Assembly: GCF_000213255.1 (NCBI RefSeq)
Contig: NC_015520.1
Location: forward strand, 1,136,001-1,200,000
From: Mahella australiensis 50-1 BON
GTDB lineage: Bacteria > Bacillota > Clostridia > Mahellales > Mahellaceae
Direction: 5' to 3'
Length of the DNA: 64,000 nt
In this document: in pieces, positions 17,796-26,839 of the stretch
How positions within the stretch are numbered: the first letter of the stretch is position 1
Layout of the letters: each line of letters opens with the position of its first letter
The notes under the pieces: generated by a model
Seen by the model: only the letters and a program-made list of their open reading frames with translations
Databases searched by the model: none
What the model was told of the DNA's origin: nothing
Position numbers and translations under genes: made by a program

Positions 17796-20093
17796 ATGAT
17801 AAAAGGAAATATAAAAAACAAATTTGTTCTTTGGTTAATAATACTTGTGATGATAGGCAATGTTGTTATTTCAACAATGTCAGTTAATGCAGCGGAAGGA
17901 ACACCGGATATGCAGGCATATGTTGAAGCTATGCAGCCAGGTTGGAATTTGGGTAATACTTTCGATGCCACTGGCGATGAAACGTCATGGGGTAATCCGA
18001 TTACTACAAAAGAATTGATAAATGCCGTGGCTGCTCAGGGCTTCAAAAGTATCCGTATTCCTGTAACATGGGATCAGCGCATAGGAAGTGCCCCGGAGTA
18101 TACTATAAATCCTGAGTTTTTGACACGGCTTAAGGAGGTTATAGATTGGTCTTTAGACGCCGGTCTCTACGTTATGCTCGATATGCATCATGACTCGTGG
18201 CTATGGGTTATTAATATGAAATCGCAGCACGATGAAGTGCTAGCGAGATATAATGCGGTTTGGCGGCAAATTTCCGAATATTTTAAGAATTATCCTAATA
18301 CCTTAATGTTTGAAAGTATTAACGAGCCGTCCTTTACTCAGGGGTGGAGTAGCACGGTGGATCCGACAGACTTAGCCTTGTTGGATGAGTTAAACACGTC
18401 ATTTTATAATATAGTACGCAATTCGGGAGGCAATAATACTACTCGGCCGCTTGTTTTACCTACACTGGGATGCTCTCCGACCGAACCTCAAATTAGCAAT
18501 CTTATTGGTACGATATCTAAGCTAAATGATAAAAATATAATTGCTACCGTTCATTATTATGGATATTGGCCGTTCAGTGCAAATGTTGCAGGTACGACGA
18601 CGTTTGACGAAACGACAAAAAAAGATCTGGAAGACACTATAGATCGAGTTTATAATGCATTTATGAACCAAGGTATCCCGGTTATAATAGGAGAATATGG
18701 ATTATTGGGGTTCGATAAATCGTTGGATACTATAGAGCATGGTGAAGTGTTAAAGTATTTTGAGTATTTGACATATTATGCAAATGCAAAAGATATCACG
18801 CTTATGTTATGGGATAATGGTCAGCATTTTAATAGATTTTCTTTTGCGTGGAGCGATCCAGATCTATACAATGTAATAATAGCGGGATTCAAGGAACGTT
18901 CTTCATATACCGAGAGAGACTTTATCTATCTAAAAAAAGGGTTACCAATCCAAGACGTTAATACTAAGATTTATCTTAACGGTAATTCTCTGCTATACAT
19001 TAAAAATGGCGATGAAATTTTGAGTGACGGTGTAGATTATAGTATTACTCAAGACACCTTAACTTTCAAATCATCCTTGCTTCAAAGATTAGTGACGGGT
19101 CAATATGGAGTAAATAGCATTTTAACATGTCATTTTTCAAGAGGTGCTGATTGGAAAATTAAAATTATTTATTATGACATACCTGTATTAAAGGAATCTG
19201 CAGGCACAACTTCAGGATTTTTTATACCGACTGATTTTAACGGTGATAGTTTGGCAACGATGGAGGCAACTTATACTAGTGGAGGTAATGCTGGCCCTCA
19301 GGACTGGACGCCTTTTAAAGAATTTGGTTATGCATTTACTCCTTTATATGATTCAAATCAGATAAAATTAACCAAAGAGTTCTTCGATGAGACTAGAGAT
19401 GGTGAAATATTGCTTAAAATGCATTTCTGGAGTGGAAATGTTATAGAGTATATAATTCAAAAAGCAGGGACAACGGTAACTGGGCATCCATTGACGCCAG
19501 TGACTCCGCCACCATCGGATACGATACCGCCTGCAGCGCCTACAGGATTGACGGCCACAGCAGTAAGTTCGAGCAGCATAAACCTTGATTGGGCGGATAA
19601 TACGGACAGCGACCTGGCTGGATATAAAGTATACAGAAGCACGGTCAGCGGTTTTACACCTGGTAGCGTTAACTTCGTAAAACAGGTAACGACCAGCGCA
19701 TACACCGATACGGGCTTGGCTGCCGATACAACGTATTACTATAAGGTGACGGCAGTAGATACCAGCGGCAATGAATCACAACCATCGGTACAGGCCAGTG
19801 CTAAAACACAACAAGGTGGAGGTACAACACCGCCGGGAGAATATACTGAGATCACTTTACCGTTTACCCACGACGGAGCAGGGGAATATTACTGGAAGAC
19901 CGACGATTTTTCCACTGCCCCCAATGACTGGAGTCGCTATATAAACTCGTGGAATCTCGATCTTCTTGAGATCAACGGGAAAGACTACACCAATGTATGG
20001 GTGGCACAACATCAGATAGCCCCTTCGTCAGATGGTTACTGGTATATTCACTGCAAGGGGAGTTTTCCATACTCCCATGTAGAGATTAAATAG
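17796..20093 (+). CDS. Secreted endoglucanase: GH5_4-like-X2-CBM46-FN3-CBM64
   Basis: AAGGAGG lies about nine bases before ATG 17796, which makes this start better than an ATG eleven codons upstream. The 765-residue preprotein has a signal peptide (about 1-32, VNAAEG), a GH5 barrel like subfamily 4 (about 35-370; WNLGNTFDATGDE near the N-terminus, E177 in NEPSF, E300 in GEYGLLG), an X2 Ig-like module (about 374-460, INGNSLLYIKNG-type), a CBM46-like module (about 461-560), FN3 (573-670) and CBM64 (681-765). GH5_4-X2-CBM46 is a known arrangement in Bacillus enzymes with broad glucan and xyloglucan activity. This CBM64 copy is the most divergent (KTDDFSTAPNDWSRY). Confidence 0.88.
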   Translation: MIKGNIKNKFVLWLIILVMIGNVVISTMSVNAAEGTPDMQAYVEAMQPGWNLGNTFDATGDETSWGNPITTKELINAVAAQGFKSIRIPVTWDQRIGSAPEYTINPEFLTRLKEVIDWSLDAGLYVMLDMHHDSWLWVINMKSQHDEVLARYNAVWRQISEYFKNYPNTLMFESINEPSFTQGWSSTVDPTDLALLDELNTSFYNIVRNSGGNNTTRPLVLPTLGCSPTEPQISNLIGTISKLNDKNIIATVHYYGYWPFSANVAGTTTFDETTKKDLEDTIDRVYNAFMNQGIPVIIGEYGLLGFDKSLDTIEHGEVLKYFEYLTYYANAKDITLMLWDNGQHFNRFSFAWSDPDLYNVIIAGFKERSSYTERDFIYLKKGLPIQDVNTKIYLNGNSLLYIKNGDEILSDGVDYSITQDTLTFKSSLLQRLVTGQYGVNSILTCHFSRGADWKIKIIYYDIPVLKESAGTTSGFFIPTDFNGDSLATMEATYTSGGNAGPQDWTPFKEFGYAFTPLYDSNQIKLTKEFFDETRDGEILLKMHFWSGNVIEYIIQKAGTTVTGHPLTPVTPPPSDTIPPAAPTGLTATAVSSSSINLDWADNTDSDLAGYKVYRSTVSGFTPGSVNFVKQVTTSAYTDTGLAADTTYYYKVTAVDTSGNESQPSVQASAKTQQGGGTTPPGEYTEITLPFTHDGAGEYYWKTDDFSTAPNDWSRYINSWNLDLLEINGKDYTNVWVAQHQIAPSSDGYWYIHCKGSFPYSHVEIK

Positions 20094-20164
20094 GTAATGT
20101 AAAAGAGGGAGAACTCTACGTTTTCCATCTTTAATACTTAAAGGGGGTGGTTGCCATGAGCTAG
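20091..20164 (+). repeat. Junction repeat R1, copy b
   Basis: Second copy of the 74-base block described at 11618-11691. Here one hairpin base has changed (TTCCATCTTT), which weakens the stem. The ATG-AGC-TAG behind AAAGGGGG is retained at 20156-20164. Confidence 0.75.
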
Positions 20165-20243
20165 ACTCAATAGCTGCTAAATTGTATTTGGTGATATGCT
20201 TGCATGAAAAACATAATATGCAAAAACGATTGGAGGAAGGAAA

Positions 20244-21800
20244 ATGAGTAGGAAGAATGCATTGGCTTTTATAGTTGCGATAGTGATGGTTGTATCGTTA
20301 CTATGTGGCCCGGCTATAAGTTCAAATGGAGCTAAGGCGGCTCCTGTCACTGGCGAGAAGTTTTTGGGTAATATCTTTAGCGGTAGTTCGGAACCACTAA
20401 AGTTCAAACAGTATTGGAACCAGATAACACCGGAGAACGCAGGTAAATGGGAATCTGTGGAGGGTTCTAGAGATAGTATGAATTGGGGTACTCTGGACGC
20501 CATATACAATTACGCAAAGAGCAATAACATGCCATTTAAATTTCATACTCTTGTTTGGGGAAATCAACAACCTTCATGGATAAGTTCACTTTCACAAACT
20601 GAGCAACGTGCGGAAGTGGAAGAGTGGTTTGCTGCTGTAGCAGGTCGTTACGATGATCTCGATTTTATAGACGTAGTGAATGAGCCTTTACATGCCCCAC
20701 CTTCTTATAGGAATGCTTTAGGCGGGGACGGAAGTACTGGATGGGATTGGGTAATCACGGCCTTTCAATTAGCGCGTCAATATTTCCCGAACAGTAAACT
20801 GCTTATCAACGATTACGGTATTATTGCCGATCCCAGTGCTGCGCAGAGATATGTCAGCCTCATCAATTTGCTTAAGGCCAGAGGACTTGTCGATGGGATA
20901 GGTATTCAGTGCCATGCCTTTAATATGGATACGGTGAGTGTGTCTACTATGAATCAGGTGTTGACTATTCTTGACAGCACCGGACTTCCGATATATGTAT
21001 CTGAACTGGATATGAATGGCGATGATCAGACGCAACTCCGACGCTATCAAGAAAAATTTCCTGTGCTATGGGAGCATTCATCAGTAAAGGGTATAACTGT
21101 CTGGGGATATATAGAAGGTCAGACCTGGCAGAGTGAAGCATACCTTCTACGTTCCAATGGCACAGAACGACCGGCGCTGACATGGCTAATGGGATATGTT
21201 GGAAGTGGTTCTCCGCCACCATCGGATACGATACCGCCTGCAGCGCCTACAGGATTGACGGCTACAGCAGTAAGTTCGAGCAGCATAAACCTTGATTGGG
21301 CGGATAATACGGACAGCGACCTGGCTGGATATAAAGTATACAGAAGCACGGTCAGCGGTTTTACACCTGGTAGCGCTAACTTCGTAAAACAGGTAACGAC
21401 CAGCGCATACACCGATACGGGCTTGGCTGCCGATACAACGTATTACTATAAGGTGACTGCAGTAGATACCAGCGGTAATGAATCACAGCCTTCGGCACAG
21501 GCCAGCGCAAAAACACAACAAGGTGGAGGTACAACACCGCCGGGAGAATATACTGAGATCACTTTACCGTTTACCCACGACGGAGCGGGGGAATATTACT
21601 GGAAGACAAATAAGCTTTCCACTAATCCCAATGACTGGAGCCACTATATAAACTCGTGGAATCTCGATCTTCTTGAGATCAACGGGAAAGACTATACCAA
21701 TGTATGGGTGGCACAACACCAGATAGCACCATCGTCTGATGGTTACTGGTATATTCACTGCAAGGGGAGTTTTTCATACTCTCATGTAGAGATTAGGTAA
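20244..21800 (+). CDS. Secreted GH10 xylanase: GH10-FN3-CBM64
   Basis: The 518-residue preprotein has a signal peptide (about 1-32, AKAAP) and a GH10 barrel (about 35-320). The acid/base E147 lies in VVNEPLH and the nucleophile E254 in VSELDM, with the GH10 hallmark HTLVWGNQQPSW upstream. FN3 (about 327-425) and CBM64 (434-518) follow. The enzyme cuts beta-1,4-xylan outside the cell. GGAGGAAGG precedes the ATG. The downstream intergenic DNA is the second copy of the R2 junction. Confidence 0.92.
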   Translation: MSRKNALAFIVAIVMVVSLLCGPAISSNGAKAAPVTGEKFLGNIFSGSSEPLKFKQYWNQITPENAGKWESVEGSRDSMNWGTLDAIYNYAKSNNMPFKFHTLVWGNQQPSWISSLSQTEQRAEVEEWFAAVAGRYDDLDFIDVVNEPLHAPPSYRNALGGDGSTGWDWVITAFQLARQYFPNSKLLINDYGIIADPSAAQRYVSLINLLKARGLVDGIGIQCHAFNMDTVSVSTMNQVLTILDSTGLPIYVSELDMNGDDQTQLRRYQEKFPVLWEHSSVKGITVWGYIEGQTWQSEAYLLRSNGTERPALTWLMGYVGSGSPPPSDTIPPAAPTGLTATAVSSSSINLDWADNTDSDLAGYKVYRSTVSGFTPGSANFVKQVTTSAYTDTGLAADTTYYYKVTAVDTSGNESQPSAQASAKTQQGGGTTPPGEYTEITLPFTHDGAGEYYWKTNKLSTNPNDWSHYINSWNLDLLEINGKDYTNVWVAQHQIAPSSDGYWYIHCKGSFSYSHVEIR

Positions 21801-22156
21801 ACTGTTATCAGAGAGGGAAAGCTGTATGTTTTCCCTCTCTGATATTTCTTCAATTGCGTTGTATATATAGCAAACCGTAAAGCGGGGATAGGGTTTATAA
21901 ACATTGCAAATGCTGAATTTAGGCATCTTATGAATCGCAGTAGTATTAAAGGGGATGGTTTCTATAAGCCAGGTTTAAGTAGGTATGTAGGCATATAGAA
22001 AATATTATTTTAGAGCAGATAAATTGGAGGAAGAAAAAATGAGCAAAAAGAAGATACTGGCTTTTGCGATTGTTATGATGTTGATCGTGTCATTATTATG
22101 TGGTACTGTGGTACACTTGAATGAAACTAAAGCGGCTCCTTCGATTGCATCTACAG
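21801..22156 (+). repeat. Junction repeat R2, copy b (intergenic plus signal peptide)
   Basis: Second copy of the block at 14363-14717. It joins a GH10 gene to a GH5_1-type gene, whereas copy a joins a GH48 gene to a mannanase gene. The terminator stem (21807-21843) has one G-T pair in place of A-T. A palindromic element lies at 21849-21940. Confidence 0.85.
21807..21843 (+). terminator. Hairpin after GH10 gene
   Basis: A 16-bp stem with loop TGTAT, the paralogue of the hairpin at 14369-14405. Confidence 0.6.
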
Positions 22157-23799
22157 AGATGCCTGGCGGAAGATTAACGGGTGTTAATTGGTTTGGTTTT
22201 GAAACCAGCAATTATGTTGTTCATGGGCTATGGTCTCGGGATTATAAATCCATGTTGCAACAAATTTCAGATCTTGGTTTTAATTGTATACGTATTCCAT
22301 GGTGCAATGAGATGATCGGTAAATATCCTAGCTCGATTCAAATAAATCCAGACGGAGTTGATGCATATACGGGAAAGAAAGGCTTGAATCTTGATTTGGC
22401 AGGATTATCCTCACTTGAAGTATTGGATAAAATTGTTGAAGAAGCTGGAAGGTTGAATCTTAAGATTATATTGGATAACCATTCCAGGGCTGCGGGCGGT
22501 TATATGAATGAGCAACTCTGGTATACCGATTCATACTCGGAGCAAAAATGGATAAGTGATTGGGTCATGTTGGCTGAACGATATAAAAATAATACAAATG
22601 TGGTTGGATTTGATTTAAATAATGAACCGCATGGCATTGCCACATGGGGTGAGGGAAACTCTTCTACCAATTGGAACGAAGCGGCTAGCAGGTGTGGGCA
22701 AGCTATACTGAAAGTAAATCCGAAAGCCCTTATTATGATAGAGGGCGTAGAAAAGTATAAAGGAGATTCTTATTGGTGGGGAGGTAATTTAAGTGGAGTA
22801 AAAGATTACCCTATAACAGGTATTCCTGCAGGAAATCTGGTATATTCGCCGCATGATTATGGACCAACTGTATTCAATCAAACATGGTTTACAGCACCTG
22901 ATTTTCCTAATAATATGCCAAAAATATGGGATGACCATTTCTGGTTTATATATAAAAATGGTATAGCTCCTATTATGCTAGGTGAATTCGGTATAAAAGA
23001 AGAAGCTGCTGCAAATCCAGCATCTGGTGACTATAAATGGATTACCTCACTTATGGCTTACATTGGAGATAAAGCATCATGGACTTTTTGGTGCTGGAAC
23101 CCTAATTCCGGAGATACAGGTGGAATATTGAAGGATGATTGGGTTAGTGTAAATCAGGCAAAATATAATATATTAAAGCCATATTTGGCTCCACAATTTG
23201 GAGGTAGTTCTCCGCCACCATCGGATACGATACCGCCTGCAGCGCCTACAGGATTGACGGCCACAGCAGTAAGTTCGAGCAGCATAAATCTTGATTGGGT
23301 GGATAATACGGACAGCGACCTGGCCGGATATAAAGTATACAGAAGCACGACCAGCGATTTTACACCAGGTAGTGCCAACTTCGTGAAGCAGGTAACGGCC
23401 AGCGCTTATACCGATACGGGCTTAACTGCCGATACAACGTATTACTATAAAGTAACAGCAGTGGATACCAGCGGTAATGAATCACAACCTTCGGCACAGG
23501 CCAGTGCAAAAACGCAGCAAGGTGGCACTACACCGCCATCTGGAGAATATACCGAGATAAGCCTACCGTTTACCCACGACGGAGCAGGGGAATATTACTG
23601 GAAGACAAATAAGCTTTCCACTGACCCCAATGATTGGAGCCACTATATAAATTCATGGAATGTCGATCTTCTTGAGATTAACGGAAAAGACTACGCCAAT
23701 GCATGGGTAGCACAACATCAGATAGCCCCTTCATCAGACGGTTACTGGTATATTCATTACAAAGGGAATGTTTCTTCAGCGCATATAGAAATTAAATGA
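22039..23799 (+). CDS. Secreted GH5_1-like cellulase: GH5-FN3-CBM64
   Basis: ATG 22039 has GGAGGAAG upstream; an ATG five codons earlier overlaps that Shine-Dalgarno and is unlikely. The 586-residue preprotein has a signal peptide of about 33 residues identical to that of the mannanase at 14600. The GH5 barrel (about 40-385) resembles subfamily 1 (Acidothermus E1-like): GVNWFGFET, E196 in NNEPHG and E316 in LGEFGIK. FN3 (about 394-490) and CBM64 (502-586) follow. It is expected to be an endo-1,4-beta-glucanase. Confidence 0.88.
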   Translation: MSKKKILAFAIVMMLIVSLLCGTVVHLNETKAAPSIASTEMPGGRLTGVNWFGFETSNYVVHGLWSRDYKSMLQQISDLGFNCIRIPWCNEMIGKYPSSIQINPDGVDAYTGKKGLNLDLAGLSSLEVLDKIVEEAGRLNLKIILDNHSRAAGGYMNEQLWYTDSYSEQKWISDWVMLAERYKNNTNVVGFDLNNEPHGIATWGEGNSSTNWNEAASRCGQAILKVNPKALIMIEGVEKYKGDSYWWGGNLSGVKDYPITGIPAGNLVYSPHDYGPTVFNQTWFTAPDFPNNMPKIWDDHFWFIYKNGIAPIMLGEFGIKEEAAANPASGDYKWITSLMAYIGDKASWTFWCWNPNSGDTGGILKDDWVSVNQAKYNILKPYLAPQFGGSSPPPSDTIPPAAPTGLTATAVSSSSINLDWVDNTDSDLAGYKVYRSTTSDFTPGSANFVKQVTASAYTDTGLTADTTYYYKVTAVDTSGNESQPSAQASAKTQQGGTTPPSGEYTEISLPFTHDGAGEYYWKTNKLSTDPNDWSHYINSWNVDLLEINGKDYANAWVAQHQIAPSSDGYWYIHYKGNVSSAHIEIK

Positions 23800-23927
23800 T
23801 ATTGTTGTAAAAGATGGAGGGTTTTACGTTTCCCCACTCTGGCATTTAAGTAACTATTTTTTATCTATAGGATCAGCCACTAGATATGTCTGTAAGGCAA
23901 CTAAGATATAAAATAATTGAATAACTG

Positions 23928-24050
23928 CAGTTTGTAATATGAACTGAAATTATGAGATGCAAATGATATAAAGCCGGAATATCTTTCAAACCTAACAGAT
24001 GTAGGTTTTATATCATTTGTATTTATAGAATTTACTATATTGTGAATTGC
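23928..24050. repeat. Imperfect palindromic element E4
   Basis: The left part (GCAGTTTGTAATATGAACTG, and CAAATGATATAAAGCC at 23960-23975) is inverted on the right (GGTTTTATATCATTTG, and ATATTGTGAATTGC ending at 24050). It shares the TTTATATCATTTG core with E2, E5 and E6. It occupies the middle of the 314-base gap 23800-24113; nothing else is recognised there. Confidence 0.6.
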
Positions 24051-24113
24051 AATTGAATACTAATGCCGTGTAAAATGGGAATATTCGAAGACGAAGGATA
24101 GGAGGAAGAAAGA

Positions 24114-26669
24114 ATGAGTAAGAAGAAAATTTTGGTTGTCGCTATTGCTACGGTATTGGTTATGGCATTATTGGGTAGTTTGACTGGAAATTCAAGTAAT
24201 GTCCTAGCAGCTTCTAGTATTAAATATAATTATGCAGAGGCATTGCAAAAGGCCCTATATTTCTATGATGCAGAAAAATGCGGTCCTGGTGTCTCGAACG
24301 GTCGTCTCGAATGGCGAGGCGACTGCCACGTGAACGATCAGTTCTGGGGTGGCTTTCATGATGCTGGTGACCATGTTAAATTTGGATTACCACAATCGTA
24401 TGCAGCATCTACAGTAGGATGGGCAGTATATGAGTTTAAAGATGCTTTTATGCAGATTGGTGAATACGATCATATTATAGAAATCCTTAGATGGTTTAAT
24501 GATTATTTTATGCGATGCTGGGATGGTTCACGATTTGTTTATCAAGTTGGAGAAGGTTCGGTAGACCATAATTACTGGGGTCCCCCGGAATTACAGAAGG
24601 ACTCTGAGTACCCGAGACCATACTATGCAACAGATACACATCCTGCTAGCGATCAAGAATCGCAAGCTGCCGCATCGCTGGCTATAATGTCTCTTATTTT
24701 AGAAGATGAGGATCCGACTTATTCAGCTGAATGCTTAAAGGTAGCTGAGGAATTATATGCTGATGCAAAAAATAACAGAGGACTCGGTTATAGTGGCGGT
24801 TTCTATAATTCTAGTTATGACGAGGATCAGATGAGCTGGGGGGCTATATGGCTTTATCTTGCAACTAAAAATTGGGATTATATAGATGACATCATTTCAG
24901 TGGATTCCTCGGGTAATTATACTGGCTATCTAAAGAAAATCGTTACTGGTCCCAACGGAGATTGGCAAAATATCTGGACACATTCATGGGATACGGTTTG
25001 GGGTGGAGTTTTTGCTAAATTAGCTCCTATTACTAATGACCCGCAACACTGGGAATTTTTTAGATGGAACCTCGAATATTGGTCTCATATTCCGCATGAG
25101 AATGCTGGTGATACTTCATTTATTTCGTGGTCACCGGCAGGATATGCATTCTTAGATGGTTGGGGTTCAGCACGATATAACACTACTGCACAGTTTCTAT
25201 GCCTTGTTTATAGGAAGTACACTGGTGACGCAAGGTTTGCAGACTGGGCAATAGGACAAATGGATTATCTTCTCGGCGATAACCCGTTAGGGATATCATA
25301 TGAAGTAGGTTATGGCCCTGAATATCCTAAGCATCCTCATCACCGTGCGGCACATGGTTCGTCTATCAATAGTCCAGACGATCCGCCAGAAAATAAGCAT
25401 ATTCTCTGGGGAGCACTTGTTGGTGGGCCGGATATAGAGGATAATTATAATGATGATATCTGGGATTATATTCATAATGAAGTAGCTATTGACTATAATG
25501 CAGGTTTTGTAGGAGCGCTTGCCGGATATGTATATTATTATGGGATGGATCAAGAACCACTGGATGATTTTCCGCCGCCAGAACCCCCGGTTGATGAATA
25601 TCTTATAAGTGCAAAATTAGAGCAAGAAAATAATTCACGGACGCAGCTAACAGTGGCAATTGATGCCCAGACAGTTCATCCTCCGCGATATGAAACTGGT
25701 CTTTCATGCAGGTATTTTTTTGACATAACTGAAATGGTTGATGCAGGTCAAACTATTAATGATGTCTCTGTTGAGACTTATTATGATGAATGTTCTGTAA
25801 TTGATAGAATTCCAGCATCAATTAAAGGGCCATATGTTTGGGATGAGAATAATAATATTTATTATGTTGAGGTTGACTGGTCTAACGTACCTATCTTTGG
25901 CGATCGTGAATATCAATTTGGGCTTGTTAGTGCTCAGGATCAAAATTATACTTATCACTGGGATCCAACAAATGATTATAGCAGAACTGACATTACAAGC
26001 ACAATGGCTGTTACGCAGAAGGTACCCGTCTATGTTGATGGAAAACCTGTTTACGGTGTCGAGCCGACTGGCATACCATCTCCGCCGCCATCGGACACCA
26101 CACCGCCTGCAGCACCTACAGGATTGACGGCTGCAGCAGTAAGTTCGAACAGCATAAATCTTGATTGGGCTGATAATACGGACAGCGACCTGGCTGGCTA
26201 TAAAGTATACAGAAGCACGATGAGTGGATTTACACCTGGTAGCGCTAACTTCGTGAAACAGGTAACGGCCAGCGCTTACACCGATACAGGCTTGGCTGCC
26301 GATACAACGTATTACTATAAGGTGACTGCAGTAGATACCAGCGGTAATGAATCACAGCCTTCGGCACAGGCCAGCGCAAAAACACAACAAGGTGGAGGTA
26401 CAACACCGCCAGGAGAATATACTGAGATCACTTTACCGTTTACCCACGACGGAGCGGGGGAATATTACTGGAAGACAAATAAGCTTTCCACTAATCCCAA
26501 TGACTGGAGCCACTATATAAACTCGTGGAATCTCGATCTTCTTGAGATCAACGGAAAAGACTACACCAATGTATGGATGGCACAACATCAGATAGCCCCT
26601 TCATCAGACGGTTACTGGTATATTCATTACAAAGGGAATGTTTCTTCAGCGCATATAGAAATTAAATGA
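24114..26669 (+). CDS. Secreted GH9 cellulase: GH9-CBM3-FN3-CBM64
   Basis: The 851-residue preprotein has a signal peptide (about 1-33, VLAAS). The GH9 barrel (about 35-490) has D83-A-G-D86 HVKFG, the HHRAAHGS box and catalytic acid E456 in HNEVAIDYN. A CBM3-like module (about 505-650) begins after a Pro-rich linker, then FN3 (660-755) and CBM64 (767-851). It has the same architecture as the first GH9 but a clearly different catalytic sequence, so it is not a recent duplicate. Its CBM64 tail (KGNVSSAHIEIK) matches that of the preceding GH5_1-type gene. It closes the hydrolase cluster. Confidence 0.92.
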   Translation: MSKKKILVVAIATVLVMALLGSLTGNSSNVLAASSIKYNYAEALQKALYFYDAEKCGPGVSNGRLEWRGDCHVNDQFWGGFHDAGDHVKFGLPQSYAASTVGWAVYEFKDAFMQIGEYDHIIEILRWFNDYFMRCWDGSRFVYQVGEGSVDHNYWGPPELQKDSEYPRPYYATDTHPASDQESQAAASLAIMSLILEDEDPTYSAECLKVAEELYADAKNNRGLGYSGGFYNSSYDEDQMSWGAIWLYLATKNWDYIDDIISVDSSGNYTGYLKKIVTGPNGDWQNIWTHSWDTVWGGVFAKLAPITNDPQHWEFFRWNLEYWSHIPHENAGDTSFISWSPAGYAFLDGWGSARYNTTAQFLCLVYRKYTGDARFADWAIGQMDYLLGDNPLGISYEVGYGPEYPKHPHHRAAHGSSINSPDDPPENKHILWGALVGGPDIEDNYNDDIWDYIHNEVAIDYNAGFVGALAGYVYYYGMDQEPLDDFPPPEPPVDEYLISAKLEQENNSRTQLTVAIDAQTVHPPRYETGLSCRYFFDITEMVDAGQTINDVSVETYYDECSVIDRIPASIKGPYVWDENNNIYYVEVDWSNVPIFGDREYQFGLVSAQDQNYTYHWDPTNDYSRTDITSTMAVTQKVPVYVDGKPVYGVEPTGIPSPPPSDTTPPAAPTGLTAAAVSSNSINLDWADNTDSDLAGYKVYRSTMSGFTPGSANFVKQVTASAYTDTGLAADTTYYYKVTAVDTSGNESQPSAQASAKTQQGGGTTPPGEYTEITLPFTHDGAGEYYWKTNKLSTNPNDWSHYINSWNLDLLEINGKDYTNVWMAQHQIAPSSDGYWYIHYKGNVSSAHIEIK

Positions 26670-26790
26670 TACTGTTCTAAAAGGGGATATATCTGCTAAG
26701 CCGTTGTTTCCGGAGCGATAACAGAAAACTCTATTGTGTAATTCAACGAGTATATATGCAACTATGATAAAAAAATTTAATCATTTAGAT

Positions 26791-26839
26791 AAAAATATAT
26801 CTTTAGGTAGATGTAAATACGTGTTTACAAGGTTATAAT
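26791..26839 (+). promoter_or_regulatory. Promoter with LacI-type operator before the sugar importer
   Basis: AAAAATATATCTTTAGG is followed by ATGTAA (26811-26816), 17 bases and TATAAT (26834-26839). TGTAAATACGTGTTTACA (26812-26829) is an 18-base palindrome with one mismatched pair that fills the spacer. It combines the promoter layout at 4361 and 8835 with the operator core at 4474. A LacI repressor bound here would block polymerase. The rest of the 337-base gap 26670-27006 shows no other clear feature. Confidence 0.6.

Noticed and set aside
11363-26666. Regularly recurring direct repeats that could suggest a CRISPR-like or tandem array
   Set aside because: The repeats are 255-bp coding modules (CBM64) 1.2-2.6 kb apart within genes; there are no short repeats with spacers and no cas genes.
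9080-26669. Cellulosome (dockerin/cohesin) system
   Set aside because: No duplicated calcium-binding dockerin segment and no cohesin domain is present in any of the eight enzymes or neighbours.
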